Shown piece by piece: positions 1-13,800 of a stretch of 64,000 nucleotides of DNA. Within the stretch, counting starts at the first letter, position 1. Each line of letters opens with the position of its first letter. Origin of the DNA: Synchiropus splendidus. Lineage: Eukaryota > Chordata > Actinopteri > Syngnathiformes > Callionymidae. The stretch is taken from the NCBI RefSeq assembly GCF_027744825.2, contig NC_071335.1, positions 16,992,501 through 17,056,500 on the forward strand, written 5' to 3'. The position numbers and the translations under genes are program-made. Below the pieces are notes generated by a model that was not told the DNA's origin, searched no databases, and saw only the letters and a program-made list of their open reading frames with translations.

Positions 1-58
1 ATATTGCCACCGTTCATCTGTGGGAAAATATTCATCATCTGTTCGCTAAACACTTCAG

Positions 59-125
59 GAATCAGGAATCAGGATCAGCTTTATTGCCACGTATGTTTTA
101 ACATACAGGGAATTTGTTTCCGGCG
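59..125 (+). repeat. LINE/SINE 3'-tail-like interspersed repeat
   Basis: The segment reads 'atcaggatcagctttattgc' followed by a short variable part and 'cagggaatttgtttccgg'. This AATCAG-AATCAG / CTTTATTG / GGAATTTG arrangement is a widespread teleost retroposon tail. The same theme recurs, diverged, near 7985-8095 (+), 37263-37316 (-) and 63340-63425 (-). The family assignment is from memory, not from a database search. Confidence 0.5.
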
Positions 126-1181
126 GATGGTGAATCATAGAGATTTTCAAGTAGGAAATAAAAGAATATATATTTACATATATTCTTAGCAAGTTAGCAA
201 GTATGCTGGAGCTAATACAAACAAACAAAACTGTTGTTGCTCATGAACATTGATACCAAACTAGAGATTTAGCCTCAGATCGCAGTAAATAATTGGCCCA
301 TGATAGGAATGGTAACATGTCATGTGAAGTCCTTTTCATTTCAAGACAAAAAGTGTCGTGGAGCAGAATTGAATATAGCATCAGTATCAATTTGTTTATT
401 CTGTGGACAGTCATTTTTAAAAACACACCAGTACAATGCTGAATGACAGACAAGTTTAATACCAGTGGTTTCATGGTGTCTTTTATAATCCACTCTCACC
501 AGGGTGTTAACTAGCTAATATGAGAAGGTGTTTTGCTCTGTTCATGGGTGACTCCACACTCTCAACTCCCTCAAGAAAGCACCGGAACACTCCCCCTTCT
601 GTCCATTTGCCTTCCTTCCCAAATGAGACAGTGATGAATCAAGTGGGTTTTCTCTTCATTTTTATGAACTCCTCCAAGAATAGATGCCGAGTCCATCTTT
701 AGCTGCGGCTCTGGCGCCGCTCCACCCTCTCAGCTCGCTCCATTGTCATCCGGAGGACACAATTGTTTAAGCTACATATTAACTCGGCCTGTTGTCCATG
801 CCGCCGCCATCTGGTCGAATCGGCTCCCCTCACTCCGAAAGACTGGAACAGTAAGGGTCAGGTCACCTGCAGGGACGGGCCAGAGTACATTAAAGCATAA
901 TGGCTGCCGTTCCACTGGGTGTTTGTGTGTATTCATGTGTGTGTAACGGAGAGGGGAATCAAAAGGAGAATTGTTGTGGGAGAGTGTGTAGTGTGGGAAC
1001 TGGGAGTCAAATACAGTTGGTGTGAAAGACAAATAGCAGGAAAAGCTTTGTTAGAGGAGTGGACAGGGTAATGTAGAGGGTGTGTGTTTGCTGTGTAAGT
1101 GCACCTGTGTCGGGAGAGCAAGTGACTGCTCGCCACATTCGTCTTTGAGTTTGTCCTTTCACGAGCACAGTGAAAGTGTGC

Positions 1182-1208
1182 ATGCATGCATGTGTGTGTG
1201 TGTGTGTT
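1182..1208. repeat. (TG)n microsatellite with CATG lead-in
   Basis: A run of CATGCATGCA passes into about ten TG dinucleotides. It is a short simple-sequence repeat with no coding role visible. Confidence 0.85.
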
Positions 1209-3359
1209 GGCAGGGGGCCTTCCTCGGTGTTCAGGAGCAGGACAGTTAAGGTGTCAGCACCATGATGAAGGGGGTCCTCCTTCACAGGAGGCCAGCAGCT
1301 GCCAGCTTTTCAGCATCTTGTGTCCAGGCCTCCACATAAGTCAGTGGTCAAGAGCTTTTGGTCAGTCTGAAGAGAAGGCTCGGAGATTTACAACGGGGGT
1401 CAAAGGTGAGGGGTCAGAGCCTGAGGGGCCTCTCGTGCACACACACGATGAAAGACAACAAGGATGGCAGAAATTTGTCGTCGGTTTTTCCACTAAAAGT
1501 CATGTCTCTTTTAGATTAATATACATGATACAATTAGCAAAACAGTGGATGATATGACCATACTCTGTCTAAAATAAATGTTCTGTCTGGATAATCTTTC
1601 AACTATAAAAACAATGGATATCATCAGATTTTTCACATCTGTGAAAATACAATGTTGACGGTAGGTTTGTGGAGGGAAAACATGAAAAAAACATCATGAT
1701 TTACTGTCCCAGGCCAAGCCCCATGAGGTCAGTGTTACACATGAAATTATAAGCATGTTTATATGCAACCTCATGTGGCTCTCACACACCATGTAGAATG
1801 GTGGATAGGAAAGCAGGGTTGGGCCCCTTAAACATTTCTCTTGCTTTATATTGACGTAAACGGGCTGTTCTCTCTTGATTCATCATGTGCACAGTTGTTA
1901 CTCTAGTAAAAGACATTTGCAGTTTTGCTGTAAATGACGCTTCCGATTCTGTGCGGTTTACTATGTATATAATACAGCAGTATGGGTATAACCACTGTCA
2001 GTTTTACACTGAGATGTTTACCCCCAAACAATGCTTGTGATTTATACTGTGTCATGTACAGTTGGATTTAAAGGCCATTGCACATGAGGAAAATACAACT
2101 GATCATAGCATCACAAACTCTTCATGCATTCAAATTCATAGATGTTTATTATGAATATAGAGCAGATTTTTTTCCCCATCATTTAGTGTTGCTTCTTCAT
2201 TATGTTCAGATAGTTCAGTGAAAGAACTAACTGAACATAACAAGGTAAGTCCACCTGCCTTGCCTTGGCGCTGCCTTTCAATATTCACGCATCCCTCATG
2301 TGAATTCATCAAGTACTTTGTTGGTAATTGAATGGTATGGTAATTGAATAATGTATTTGTGTGGATTGGTCCCATAACGCACTGCAACAGTTTTAAAGAT
2401 TTAAATCAGATATGCATTAAACCATAAAATACCATAACATACCATGTTTATTTACATACAGTCGCCTTAAAAACAACATAAAAAATGGTCACAGAGTGAT
2501 CCGAATAAAACAAACCAAATACATTAAGCGCAATGTTTAGTGCGACAAAGACATACAGTACCATCAAACTAAAATCTGATCAGGTAAAATGACTAAGGAT
2601 CAGCTATATGCTTGCATTAAAAAAGGGACAGGCATGGTCTTGTGTGAGGACAGAGAGCGTTCATAGCTGGAGCCACTGACTGAGAATGGCCTGTCTCCTC
2701 AATCTGAATGAAAAATGTTAATCCTGTGTGATGCTTGTTTTGTGTGGAGCTGCCAGATGGGCTCAACTATTTTCATGACATGATACCGATCACGCTATGT
2801 CTTGCTTGCAAATGAATTAGAAGAGCCCCATACTGGGGGATAAACGCATTACTATAGACACTTGAACTGGTTTCTGTCCTCAGCGTCCCAATCTTCTGCT
2901 TCTCCGCGTCACACTCTTTTATCGCTAAAAGTGCATGAACATCACGTCGCCCACAGATGAGTGTGGAAGGCGTCATGAGGCATGTAAATAACGCCTCGTA
3001 TGGGCTTGAGAAAGTCTCTGCCTTCATCATCACGGCCTCAACACAGCCCAGTGCTGGCCTCACTGATCATCCAGGCGGCGCTCTTACACACCCAATATCC
3101 CAAGGTAAAGTGATATTATCATGATATTATCGCGTTATAACTTGGTGAGTATCACAGAATAAGGTGATATGAATCCAAAACAACATTCATCCTCACTGAC
3201 TCACATGAGAACAGATGTCAAATAGACATTTTTCTTCCGCTGAAATTTCCCTCCCGTCTTTGAAAAGTCCAACATTTACCGTTGATTTTACCATTATTTG
3301 AGCCATTCCCCTCTCTGTTGCTGCTCTGACCTTCGTGTGTACAAAGAAAAACTGTCCCC

Positions 3360-3790
3360 ACTAACTGTATTTAAGGCCAGTAAATAAATAAATAGGCTCA
3401 TTAATCACCTCCAGATCAGCGTCGACACATCCTGGCAGGCCACTTGGCAGCCCCCCCCTTCACCCTCCACCCACTTATTACGCGGTCACGGACCAAAACA
3501 CACCCAGACCATGCGACAGCCTACCAATCAAACATCTGGCATCTGCAGGTCGTTGGGGAGCACGGCCAATCGGATGCCTCGCTTTGGCCACGGCGCGCCA
3601 GTGCGGGCGGGGGGGACCTGAGTGGGCTCTGTGCCCGGACCCTTCTAATCTCACCAATGGGAATGCAGCACTACTTGTAATCCAATTAAAGGAGCGTAAG
3701 CGGTTTGTTAGACACTGTGTGTTAATGTAAGCACTATCCAATATAGTCGGGGCTGCTAACAGCATGGCTGGGGATACATTTGGTCCATGG
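3360..3790. promoter_or_regulatory. candidate conserved non-coding element
   Basis: This block is clearly richer in GC than the AT-rich DNA on both sides and lacks simple repeats. It is dense in core motifs, for example CCAATCA and CCAATCGG (CCAAT-like), CCAATTAAAGG and ATTAATCACC (homeodomain-like) and GGCCACGGCGCGCC. No splice-bounded reading frame was found. The call as an enhancer is inference from composition and motif density alone; no alignment to another genome was possible. Confidence 0.3.
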
Positions 3791-4386
3791 AACATTGAAG
3801 AAGTATACAGCTGGAGGGGCTGCTGGGCTAATATCAGGATCAGCACATTTCCATGGTATTTGCTTTGGCCTTTTGGAGTCTCATTTGTACCATCTCAAAC
3901 CAGGCTTGTGCATGCAGAACACCCAGACTGACAATACTGCTGACCTTGTATGTTCTCACCGAACAGATTGCTGTCCAGAGTCCTGCAGCAGGAGGAACTT
4001 TTAGCTGCTCACCAAGTTACGACACAAGGCTGAGCAAAATGAAACGTACAAGAGAATCTGTGACTGTGAAAATGTGATCACACATTTTGCATGGGGGAGC
4101 GAGAGAGCTATGAGGTGTGCGTATGTCAGATAATGAATAATGTATGACAGAGCATGTAAGTGAAAAAGAATAATTGTGAACTAAATACACAGCAAAAAAG
4201 AAAATATATATATATTTTACAATTGGGATTCTAATTTGGTTTCCTGACTTGAATACACATTTATGATTTGACGTTGAAAATGAGATTAATGATTATAGAT
4301 TAGCAATTAAAATTCATGGTTTATGTTCTGATTAAGTTTCCTTATTTATCTTTAATTAAGTTGAACGTTTTATCAATGTGTATAAC

Positions 4387-4420
4387 AATAATAATAATAA
4401 TAATAGTAATAATAATAATA

Positions 4421-4467
<47 letters not shown>

Positions 4468-4468
4468 C
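4387..4468. repeat. (AAT)n microsatellite, slightly interrupted
   Basis: About 27 trinucleotide units of AAT, with two AGT-type interruptions, are read directly in the sequence. They sit in an AT-rich tract. Confidence 0.95.
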
Positions 4469-4743
4469 TAAAACTGTCATCATCATCATTCAGATTTGGA
4501 TCATTATGCAATGCTGAAATTTAAAATATTTTAAATTCATTTTAATATTATATTCTTCAAGATGACTTTTTTTTAATCAAAATGTGCATTTAGACATTAA
4601 TTTGAGATTTGAAGTCATCATTATAATTGAAGATTCCGATTTTATAATAATGACTTGGATTTAAATACATTTTTCAGGTGAAGCTGAGACTTAGAGATAA
4701 CTTTTTATTTCGTGCTCCACATTGATATTTAATGTGGATAATA

Positions 4744-4765
4744 TGTGTGTGTGTGTATATATATG

Positions 4766-4825
<60 letters not shown>
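4744..4825. repeat. compound (TG)n(TA)n microsatellite
   Basis: TG runs alternate with TA runs and the tract ends in a long pure TA run. The flanking DNA from about 4200 to 5000 is strongly AT-rich and shows nothing else. Confidence 0.95.
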
Positions 4826-4826
<1 letters not shown>

Positions 4827-5159
4827 TTTAAAACAACTAGGTTTTACTAGATTAAATTATGAACATGAATTATATAGATAACATTGTAGGATTGAAATGT
4901 ATTGTAATATGTAGTAGAGTTAAAACATTAATTTAAGAGTACATATTTTACCATTTAATTCCCTTAGTTATCAGATTATGCCTTAAGATTTGGATCACAC
5001 GTGTTTTAATCCTGTTAAAACGTTAGATAAAAGTGCCACGTGTTATGATATTCATGGTTGTTTCTGCGTGAAGGAGAGATACAGCAGATATTTTCTTTCT
5101 CCAGACTGTGGTTCACTATCACCACAAATACTGACAAACCCACCCAGATTGCTAATTTA

Positions 5160-6440
5160 AAGGTTTCATTCTGACCCCCTGGATTAAGTGCAAAGGCGCT
5201 ATGAAACGGACCGGCTCACCTATGAGGGGAACAACTGTTTATTCTATCCGGCAATAATGCGCTGATGCAAATGTGGACTTTGTTTTCCTCATTCTGGCAC
5301 CTTCAATTTCCTCCGACGCGGCTGCTGCGCACGAACACGCGGCATCTGACACGGAGGAACTTAATCATATCTCCTTTCTTCTCTTTCCCAGATGCAGCGG
5401 ATTGAACTTAATGAGATGCTACATCACCTCGGTGCGTGGCAAATCTTATTAAGAGAGAGAGCAGTGTGTTTCTCCAGCGCTCGCTGCTTCCTTTACGTCT
5501 GTGGGAGCAGACCCCGCCGAGGCGAATTCTCCAGCCCTTGTAACTAATGACGGCGGAGCCCGGATCTGACAGTGAGCTGTGTCTGTATATTGTGCTTAAT
5601 ATCATAATAATAATGAGAGCAAATTAGAACAATCAATTTCCGAGGTTGGTTGTTGATTGGAGGAGGAGGTGGAAGTGACAGGAGGTGATCCATCATCCTC
5701 GGCCAGTCACATTAAGGCGAGCGCCGTGGAGCAGGTGGGCCGGGCCGGGGGCCAGCAGCGGCCAATCGGAACAGGCGGGAGACGGCAGCCAGATCCAGAA
5801 CATCCAAATCAAGCGCTAATGTAGCGGCGGAGTGGGTGAAACACAATGACTTGTCTCTTTTATTCTTCTCTTCTTCACCACCCTGAAGCACCGCGGCTCC
5901 AGAAGCCCTGCCTTCCACCAGTCATGAGCCATTCCAGCTCAAAGCAGGTGACAGGCTGCGAGCACGTCCGTGATGATCCCAGATTTTCCGAGGCGCACAA
6001 AGGTCACCGAGGTCACCAAGGTGGCTGCGACCTTTGCGGAGACAACAGTTAGCAGGACGGACGGCTGACAGTCACTCCTTCTCACGCTCCTTCCTGCCGC
6101 AACCCAGCGACTTCACAATGAGAGTAATCTGGAGAAAAGAAACATTAAGTACGTTTCATCTGTTGGAGTTTTCTCTATAATCCTATTGCTGCTAAACGAT
6201 GGCATGGGGCGACTATATTAGGTTTCATCAGCAGCCATCAATCACGGCTGCACTTAACACGATCAGCTCCCCAGTTTATTCAGAGCGAACAATGGGGGAC
6301 GGCCACGTCCCGCCTGCAACTGAGTAAATGAGGAATTTAAATACTGCACAAGAGATCACGGCGGCTCGGAGGGGGCTGACTGATTAAAGGCTACAATATC
6401 TACTTTTCCAGGCAGACGATCTGTCAACGGGACGTAAGAG
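5160..6440. promoter_or_regulatory. candidate conserved non-coding block
   Basis: After 4 kb of AT-rich repeats the base composition changes abruptly here to balanced or GC-rich, repeat-free DNA. The motif TGATGCAAATGT near 5263 is octamer-like (ATGCAAAT), and there is a CCAATCGG near 5763 plus several ATTAA/TTAAT cores such as GATTAAAGG. No frame shows homology or splice boundaries. Composition and lack of repeats suggest constrained regulatory DNA, but this is inference. It could simply be unique sequence. Confidence 0.3.
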
Positions 6441-6814
6441 GAGCTTTATTGAAATAATGGGCTGAGGGTGTCGTGTTATTGGAGGGAGTGACATGTGGTA
6501 CAGTTGTGATGATTGAAACGCAAAAATAGAAGTGGGGTTATGGGTGGGTGGGACCACATGTAGGCGCCACTCTTATCAAGGCTGGTGATTTCCAGGTCCT
6601 TGCTTCCGTGGAATGGTGTGACAAACTCAAGGACTGTGGAACGACGTGTGTCCCGTGATGTCTTTCATGTGGCCCAGAACAGTTCGTCACGTGACGGTTG
6701 AAGTGACATTCTGTGGAGAGCTACTACTTCAGTGTTTGAAAACAGATTCAAACAATAGAGGGCTGTTGCAGACTACGGACTCAAAGGAACCAGGCTTAGG
6801 CCCCAGGCTTGAGC

Positions 6815-7115
6815 CCACCGTCTTCTTCTTATTATTATTCTTTCGGCTTCTCCCTTCAGGGGTGGCCACAGCTGATCATCTTCCTCCATCTCCCCCTGTC
6901 ATTCCTCTTCTCTCAAACCTACAAACCTCATGTCATCCTTCACCACCTTCATAAATCTCCTCTTTGGCCTTCCTCTCCACCTTCTGCACCTTCTGGCAGT
7001 TCCAACCTCAACAGCTTCCTACCACTACACTGGCTATCTCTCCTTTGTACATGTCCAAACCATCTCCGTCTGGCCTCCCTGACTTTGTGTCCATCTGAAC
7101 AGGTGGCCCTGACTT
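6815..7115 (-). mobile_element. LINE reverse-transcriptase C-terminal fragment (RTE-like), dead
   Basis: On the minus strand the frame around 7100-6950 reads ARRRWFGHVQRRDS followed by GRKLLRLELP. This is the familiar C-terminal tail of fish LINE open reading frames (W-[FY]-GH-V-RRD, then RRMLRMELPG). The rest, down to about 6820, corresponds to the region after it, ending in a TCTTCTTATTATT-type tail. The frame is broken and no polymerase domain remains. A second copy in opposite orientation lies at 30300-30590. The clade name is from memory. Confidence 0.6.
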
Positions 7116-7199
7116 CGGTAATAAGTATTGCATGTGGCAATAGACCTGACACCACAAAAGAATCCAAGAAATTTTGTTCATTTTTGTAAAAAAAAAAAA

Positions 7200-10100
7200 G
7201 AACAAAGATAAAAACGCTGACATATGCAAGCGACTGATGGGGAATGGTTTTCGCCAAGCAACGTAGCTAGTAGCTGTGATCAGTGACTGCTACGACCATG
7301 GCTTCACCATTCAAGAAGAGCATCACAAGCATCAATGTCTACACCTCCCCCAGCAGGCCAGAATGACCATGAGAACTGAGCCCAAAAACTGAAAACTCAG
7401 CACAGAAAAGTCACAACAAGAAAGAAACATGGGAGACGATCTGGGTTTGGGTTAACAACAATAAAACACATCAATAATCTGGAGCAGTATGAGGTGCCAG
7501 TTCCTTGACAATTCTGCTCCAGGAAAATACTGTACATTTGAGCGGGACTGATGATAGAGTTACCTTCTAAAGAACTGTCAAATAAAGAAAAAAATAGTCT
7601 CCACAAAGGGCACTGTTCTCATGCAGGGAAAAAGACGTACCTGCTCTCTGGATGACGTAAAGTGAAACTAGCGACAGGAACAAAGAGATGTTGTCTGTTT
7701 CTTCGAACGCTGAATCTTTTTTGTTCCACGAAATTTGCTGCACATCAGAAACATTAGGGATCCATGTGTCTTTCTTCACGCGTTGTAAGCTGCGTCTTAA
7801 ATAACATTCTCCTAGATTCGGATTTAGCTGCGACTCATTTAAGCTGGGATCGTTTCCACATTTTGGATCACACTGAGAGATAAAATGATGCTGAACTTGG
7901 CAAAAGACGACTTACTGACTGTTGATGTGACAGCCTCCGACCTGTGGGTCGCACTGTTTGTGCAGATTTTGACATCCTTCTTCTAAATCAGAATCAGAAT
8001 CTCTTTATTTCCGACTCTATATCCGACAGGAAATTGCTTTTCGTTGCTACCACAACACCTGCTCAAAATAAAAAGAGAGAGTAGGTAACATGCCAAGAAT
8101 TGATCTGAAGATTGAAGCAGAACATATGTATATGAAACATATACAAGTACATTGAAACAGTCAAACTAGTTTGAACAGAAATATCCACCAAACAGACTTG
8201 TGCAATTGCTCTCCATCAAGCCGTTTTCATCTCACTGCTTGACCTTTGGAACTAGGACAAAGCCAGAGCTAATGTGAAATCTTGAGTTGAGTCTAGCTGT
8301 GACAGAACCGTGTAAAATGGTCACCTGATTTGCTCACAGTCACGTAAGGAAATCAGCCTCTGTCCATTTCCTGCTGCTGCTGTCCCTGCTGTCATTGTTC
8401 TGTTCACATGAAGCAACAAATGATCACAATGACTCAGCAGTTTTGGACAAGAATGAAAGAAAAAAATCAGTTGCCCCGGACACATAGTCAGAGCCGTTGA
8501 GGGATTGAGCCTCAGAGTGTGCTGTATGAATATGTTGACTATTATTCCACATTATTCCTCATTCACTGGTCCGTCATTATCACAGCTCTTTGGTTGAAAA
8601 TTCCCACTGTGACTCAGGTGTCCACCACCACGACAGGGATTCGTTCCCCCAAAGCAGCGTGATAGAACGAGCTCTTTAGAAGTCTCATGACACCATGCAT
8701 GGCTTGAAATTGGGTCTGTGGTGAGTAACCTATGAGGATTGTATGAGCTAAATGTAACAAATCTTTCAACTCAAAGGTTGTTGAAAAGTCAGGAGGGAGG
8801 GAGGCGGCAGTGTGGACTTTCAGGAATCAAAGACTTAGTTTAACATCCAGAATGTAGCAGCTAGTTTGGGCTTCAACCTGCCCAAATTCTCCAGAGCAAC
8901 ACTGGTTTGCAACCAATCATGGACATTCGTTGACTTAAAAATCCTCCTGCACTCAACATATTTAAAAAATAAAAACTTATGATTACATCTGAGGCACACT
9001 TTCCCCTTCAATTCTACAAGCGGGCATCTGTTTATAAAAAGTATAATGGGTTTTGCTTCAGATTAGACTACTACAAAAGCATCTGTGACACAGGCTTATT
9101 ATATGTTTTAGATTAGATTTGATGGCCTTTAATAGTCCCACACTGCAGCTATTCAATGTGTTCACAGTTTTAAGTGACATATAACTTTGTTTGTATTACT
9201 GCTAGAAATATTCATCCTTCCTCATGAATACCTCTTTAGTGGACTTTTTGTCCACTCCAGACCACCGTAGATCAAGTTACTTCCCCTACCTGTTTGAGCT
9301 GATCTGGCTGCAATAAACCAGGATTATGTTTTTGTTTTTGTTTTGTTTTTACATATAATAATCTGTGGAAGCATGGACGTCTCACTGCTTTTTCTCATTC
9401 TGTTCTCTCTGTTCGGTAAAGCGCTGATCTACGTATCAGGATTTTATATAACACTGAAAAAACTAGTTTACGATAGATTAGATGAGATATATCTGTTAAG
9501 TGACAGTTGTGTTTCTCATCTTATTATCTATTTTATTTACTAACCTAAAACCCTCTCTGTTTCTAATGTGCAGCATAGCTTTGTTTTCAACGAAGGAGTG
9601 AAGAAAGCCTTCTAAAAAAAAGTACTTTTGCTTTGTCAATGTCAATAAAATGTTGCAATGAAGTGAAGTGAACTGCTGAAGATGAAAGCAAATAAAGACA
9701 CAGATAGCCCCAACCTTGTTACTTGGACAGTGCTGTGTTAAGTGTCTTATCGTGTTCATGTGAGGATCTGCTGTACTGAGGAATGTCCACTGATTCTGCT
9801 ACCATTTGTTTCACCACCGTGTAGAGTAGTAGTCTCTGGCATCCATCTGAAATACGATTCAGTATGTCCACATGCATCTTGAGTGATTCAAATTGGATCT
9901 GCACCACATGAGGTCAAGGTCTTTCCCACTGAGTGGGACGTCACGTCCTTTGTTTTCCATCTTGTGAATGTTGCCTCCTGCATCTGATTCAGTTAAAAAT
10001 GCTTCAACTCGAGTGTAAAACTGAAGCAGAAAAAGCCCTTAGCAGTTGTAAGGGCCTTGACAGAACCACATTGTGGTCGCCATTTAAGATTTTAAAATTC

Positions 10101-10801
10101 AAATCGAAGGAACCCTGTAGGAACGGTGCGAAATATATGATGCTATTATTCTAACTACTGCCAAAATGGAAAGAAACAAACCACCACTGGAAACTTAGTA
10201 CTGTAGCTCCACCCCAGGTTTCACTTGCAGACAATGCTTCAGAGAGCGTCCTTAGAAGGTACACGATACACACCAAATGCCTCTATGAGCATCTGGAAAG
10301 TGTCGTGAAGGAATGACACAGAAAAGTCCCCTCTTCCTCCTATTTATCCCGAGCTGACCTTCCCATGATGTCGCACTAAGTAGCAGTATGTCTCTGGTTG
10401 TCTTAAAACTCATCCACGGGTGGCTCACTAATCAGATTGAACTTTCAACTTCAGCTTCCAAAGCCGGGACAACACCATCTAAACAAAATGGGGGAAAAAA
10501 AAGTGAGGCTGGCGTCAGATTGCATTGCATCCAGATTTATCTTCAGATTGTGGAGAGAAATCAAACACGCAAATCTAAAAACACTGCTTGAGGAAACTCA
10601 CTTGGGTTATTGTGAGGACTGAACACAAGAACTATTTGAGTCATGTGATCATCTGCAGCATCATCTTCACGGACACACCCCTTTTTTCCTGCCTCACATT
10701 GACTACAAATGGGCTTTTCAGAGACACTCATGAACATTTGTAGAGTGACGACCACACGCTGCTTCTCCTCTGAAAGATCAGGAGGATTTTCTATCTCTTA
10801 G
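7200..10801. other. gene-free 5' flank of the transporter gene
   Basis: No gene was recognised. The stretch holds a LINE-tail-like fragment near 7985 and moderately AT-rich unique sequence with short chance frames. The last bases, TTTTCTATCTCTTAG directly before the ATG at 10802, look like a polypyrimidine tract and splice acceptor. An upstream non-coding exon of the transporter gene may therefore lie somewhere in this stretch, but I could not place it. Confidence 0.45.
7985..8095 (+). repeat. LINE/SINE 3'-tail-like interspersed repeat
   Basis: AATCAGAATCAGAATCTCTT followed by TATTTCC and GACAGGAAATTGCTTTTCG matches the common teleost retroposon tail theme (AATCAGAATCAG, TTTATT, GGAAATTG). 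It is an old, diverged copy without a coding part. Confidence 0.5.
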
Positions 10802-13800
10802 ATGGCAGAGGAGCTCTTACTCGAAAATGCGGCGAAGATCAGCTCGGTGAGTTTCCTCATTGGTTCTCAAACACAAGCGTCAGAGTTCATTCCATGTGCT
10901 TTTACAAGCCGGTTTTATGTCGACAAACTTTTTTAACTCAAAGCAATCAAAGTTTTCTGTAATGAAGTTGTAAACAAAGAATCTGTGAGAGTGAGACTGT
11001 TCCACGTGGCGGTTTGTTGCCCCACAGTTTCATGACTAATCTAATTTGCATAAAGCTTCTATGGGCTGTTTGTCTAATGAGTGCAGACCTGCTATACTCT
11101 CAACAACTGTGACCAAGGTCCTGTGACACAAAAGTCATCATCTTTAATTTCCATGTGACCTTATGATGTGTGAATTATAGTTGTATTTAATAGATTGATG
11201 AACATGAAGACTTCTGCTCTGCATCTCTGCACATCCAGAACAGGTCAACTGAGTCAACCACAGAGTCAGACTCTTCATGCTCATATGACACAAGTTTAAC
11301 TTAGTATAGCTTTAGGACAAAGACACAAACTTTAAAAAAAATATACAGCTAGTGCTACTTCAAACCTGTTTTGTTGGTCCCTCCACAACCTCTCACTAAA
11401 AAACTAACTGAAAAAACGCACCAAAGATGAGCTGCAAATGTGTGACCATGGCTTCTAAATATTTATAGTTTTTTTTTTTTTTTTTTTGTTCCTTCAGAGT
11501 CTCACCAAGTCTCTGCTGGCGGCGGCTTTACTGGCATCGTTTGGCAGCTCCCTGCTCTACGGATTCAATCTGGCTGTGGTCAATTCTCCGGCATTGGTCA
11601 GTATCAGTGAGTGATGTAGCTACTGCTAAAAATGCCACACAACTTACACATTGCTAGTCATGAGATGGCCTTTTGTTTGGCGTGTAAGATCCACAGCGTT
11701 CCGCTTCCTGCCGCTAAGCGTTAGCACTGCGTGTCACATTACTGTGTTTGCCTTGCTTCAAAAAAACATTACACCCTGTGAACCGTGGCCTTAATATTTA
11801 CGCCTTAAACACCCTGAGAACATTTGATGGTGTGGAGAGGACGTTCCAAGCTTTGTGTGGGCAAAACGATCAAGAAACTTTGGTGTTCACCTGATTTTCA
11901 CCTCGCCAAATCACATTCTAAGACGTTAAGCTTTTTTCTGATCTCTACCCATGTGAGGACACTAGCTGACTGCAAGCCAGGGTGATAGCAACCATGTTGG
12001 CCTGAAGAATCAGTTCGTCTCTGATGTTCATCATCGCTGTTTAAATGGTGAACTGAGTTGTGGCGTTTCACTAGCTGGAGCTAAGAGTGAGGCTTGGCCA
12101 GGTCGTGAGGCTGCTGTCGACCATCCATTTGCAATATCTCAAGTCCTTCTTACCTTGAATTGTATCAACAAAATATGCTCCCGCCAGAAAATAAGAGCTA
12201 TTTTGCTATGTTACAGTTGCCCCTCTGAAAAGTCTGTGTTTATCTGGTCATCATTGAAACAGGGAAAGAGGCCTCAACTGTTGTCGGAGGACCCTTCATA
12301 GCCCTCGGCTGCTATGCTCTGCACCACCGTAGATAGATAGAAAGCAGCTGTGGAAAAGCTTGGTCTGATGCCTTCAGTAGCTCCACTGTCGTATTAGCTT
12401 GGCTTCTGTAGCTCACTTGGTTGTGAGATAACACTGGTAACTACTGTGCTAGCTAGCTCACTGTATGAGTTATTTTAGCTTGGTACCATTCTGTAACAGC
12501 TGAACAGTTATATGGTCACCATTTCCTTATCTGGTCCAGTGAGTCAAGGCTGAAATGTGTTTCACTCTCTCCAACATCTACAGTACTATCACCACATTCT
12601 CGTCCCAAAGGTGTCTCCACCTGAGCTGTTGGTCAGAGTTTCAAGTGTAAAGTGAGGCCTGTTATTCGCTCGTGTTTTAGTCACAATGTTTAAAGAGGAT
12701 TTTCACAAAGCAAATTTAGATACGTGTCATGTATAAAAGCGTTTTTTTCTGCTGGTCACTTTAAAAAAAACCCTGTCGTCCGCCCAACAGTACATCAAGA
12801 GCTTTTACAATGAGACATTCATGGAAAAGTATGAATACTTCCCGGACGAGCATCTGATCACCATCATGTACTCACTGACGGTCTCCATTTTTGCCATCGG
12901 CGGCATGTTTGGGGCTCTGTTAGTGGGCCGGCTGGTCACCAAATATGGACGGTGAGTAACCAGAATGACCTCCGTTGCTAGTTTAATATTGTTTTCAACG
13001 TTGAATGGATTGTAACACAAACAGGAAGGGAACACTGGTGAAATCCACAGTACTGGTGTTTATTGGAGGGGCTATGATGGGACTCAGCAGGACGTTCAGG
13101 ATGCCATTGATGGTCATCGCCGGCCGCTTCATTGTCGGTCTGCACTCAGGTGAGGCTGCGCATCTTTAGTTTCGCTGCCCGATCATTTATTTATACTTGT
13201 GTTGTGTCGCACAGGGATCGGTCTCAGTGTGGTGCCCATGTTCCTTGGTGAAATTGCCCCCAAAAATCTACGTGGCTTCCTGTCTCTCATTCCCAGCATC
13301 CACATCTGCCTGGGAGTCTTCATTGCTCAGGTCTTAGGGCTGCATGAGCTGCTTGGACAGGTACAAAACCAAGCTCATCCATGAGGCTAGTTGTTACAAT
13401 GTCACACTAGTAATATAGGCCTCTATTGGTGGATGCCATTCAGAGACTTTGCAAAAGAGAACTTAATGCACCACAAATTGTTTTGAATGTAACACTGTAG
13501 ATACTACCGTATATTTGTTTATCAAGCATAGGCTCCTCACAAAAACAGCAAGGGTAGTTCGGTAAAAAATGGCTTTGGAAGAGAAAGATTTCATCATATA
13601 CAAGCTCTCATTGTAGCGGCGATCCCTGAATTATCCCACATAGGGATGGTACACAAGTACATTTTTGTAAAGAACATGATCATAAATCCCAAGTGTGACT
13701 GAGTTTGACAGCACCGGTACAAAAAATGTATAGTTCATAAGGACATAATTTAATTTTAACGTATTCTGTTCGTTTTCAACCAAATGTAAATCTGAAGATA

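Larger units (their letters stand above)
1..4386. other. gene-free distal flank of the transporter gene
   Basis: I see no exon with a recognisable protein match and flanking splice signals here on either strand. The open frames are short, overlap in antisense and look like chance frames. The stretch contains a short LINE-tail-like repeat, a TG satellite and, near its right part, a GC-richer block listed separately. Genes further left are outside the window, so which gene this DNA serves cannot be told. Confidence 0.6.
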
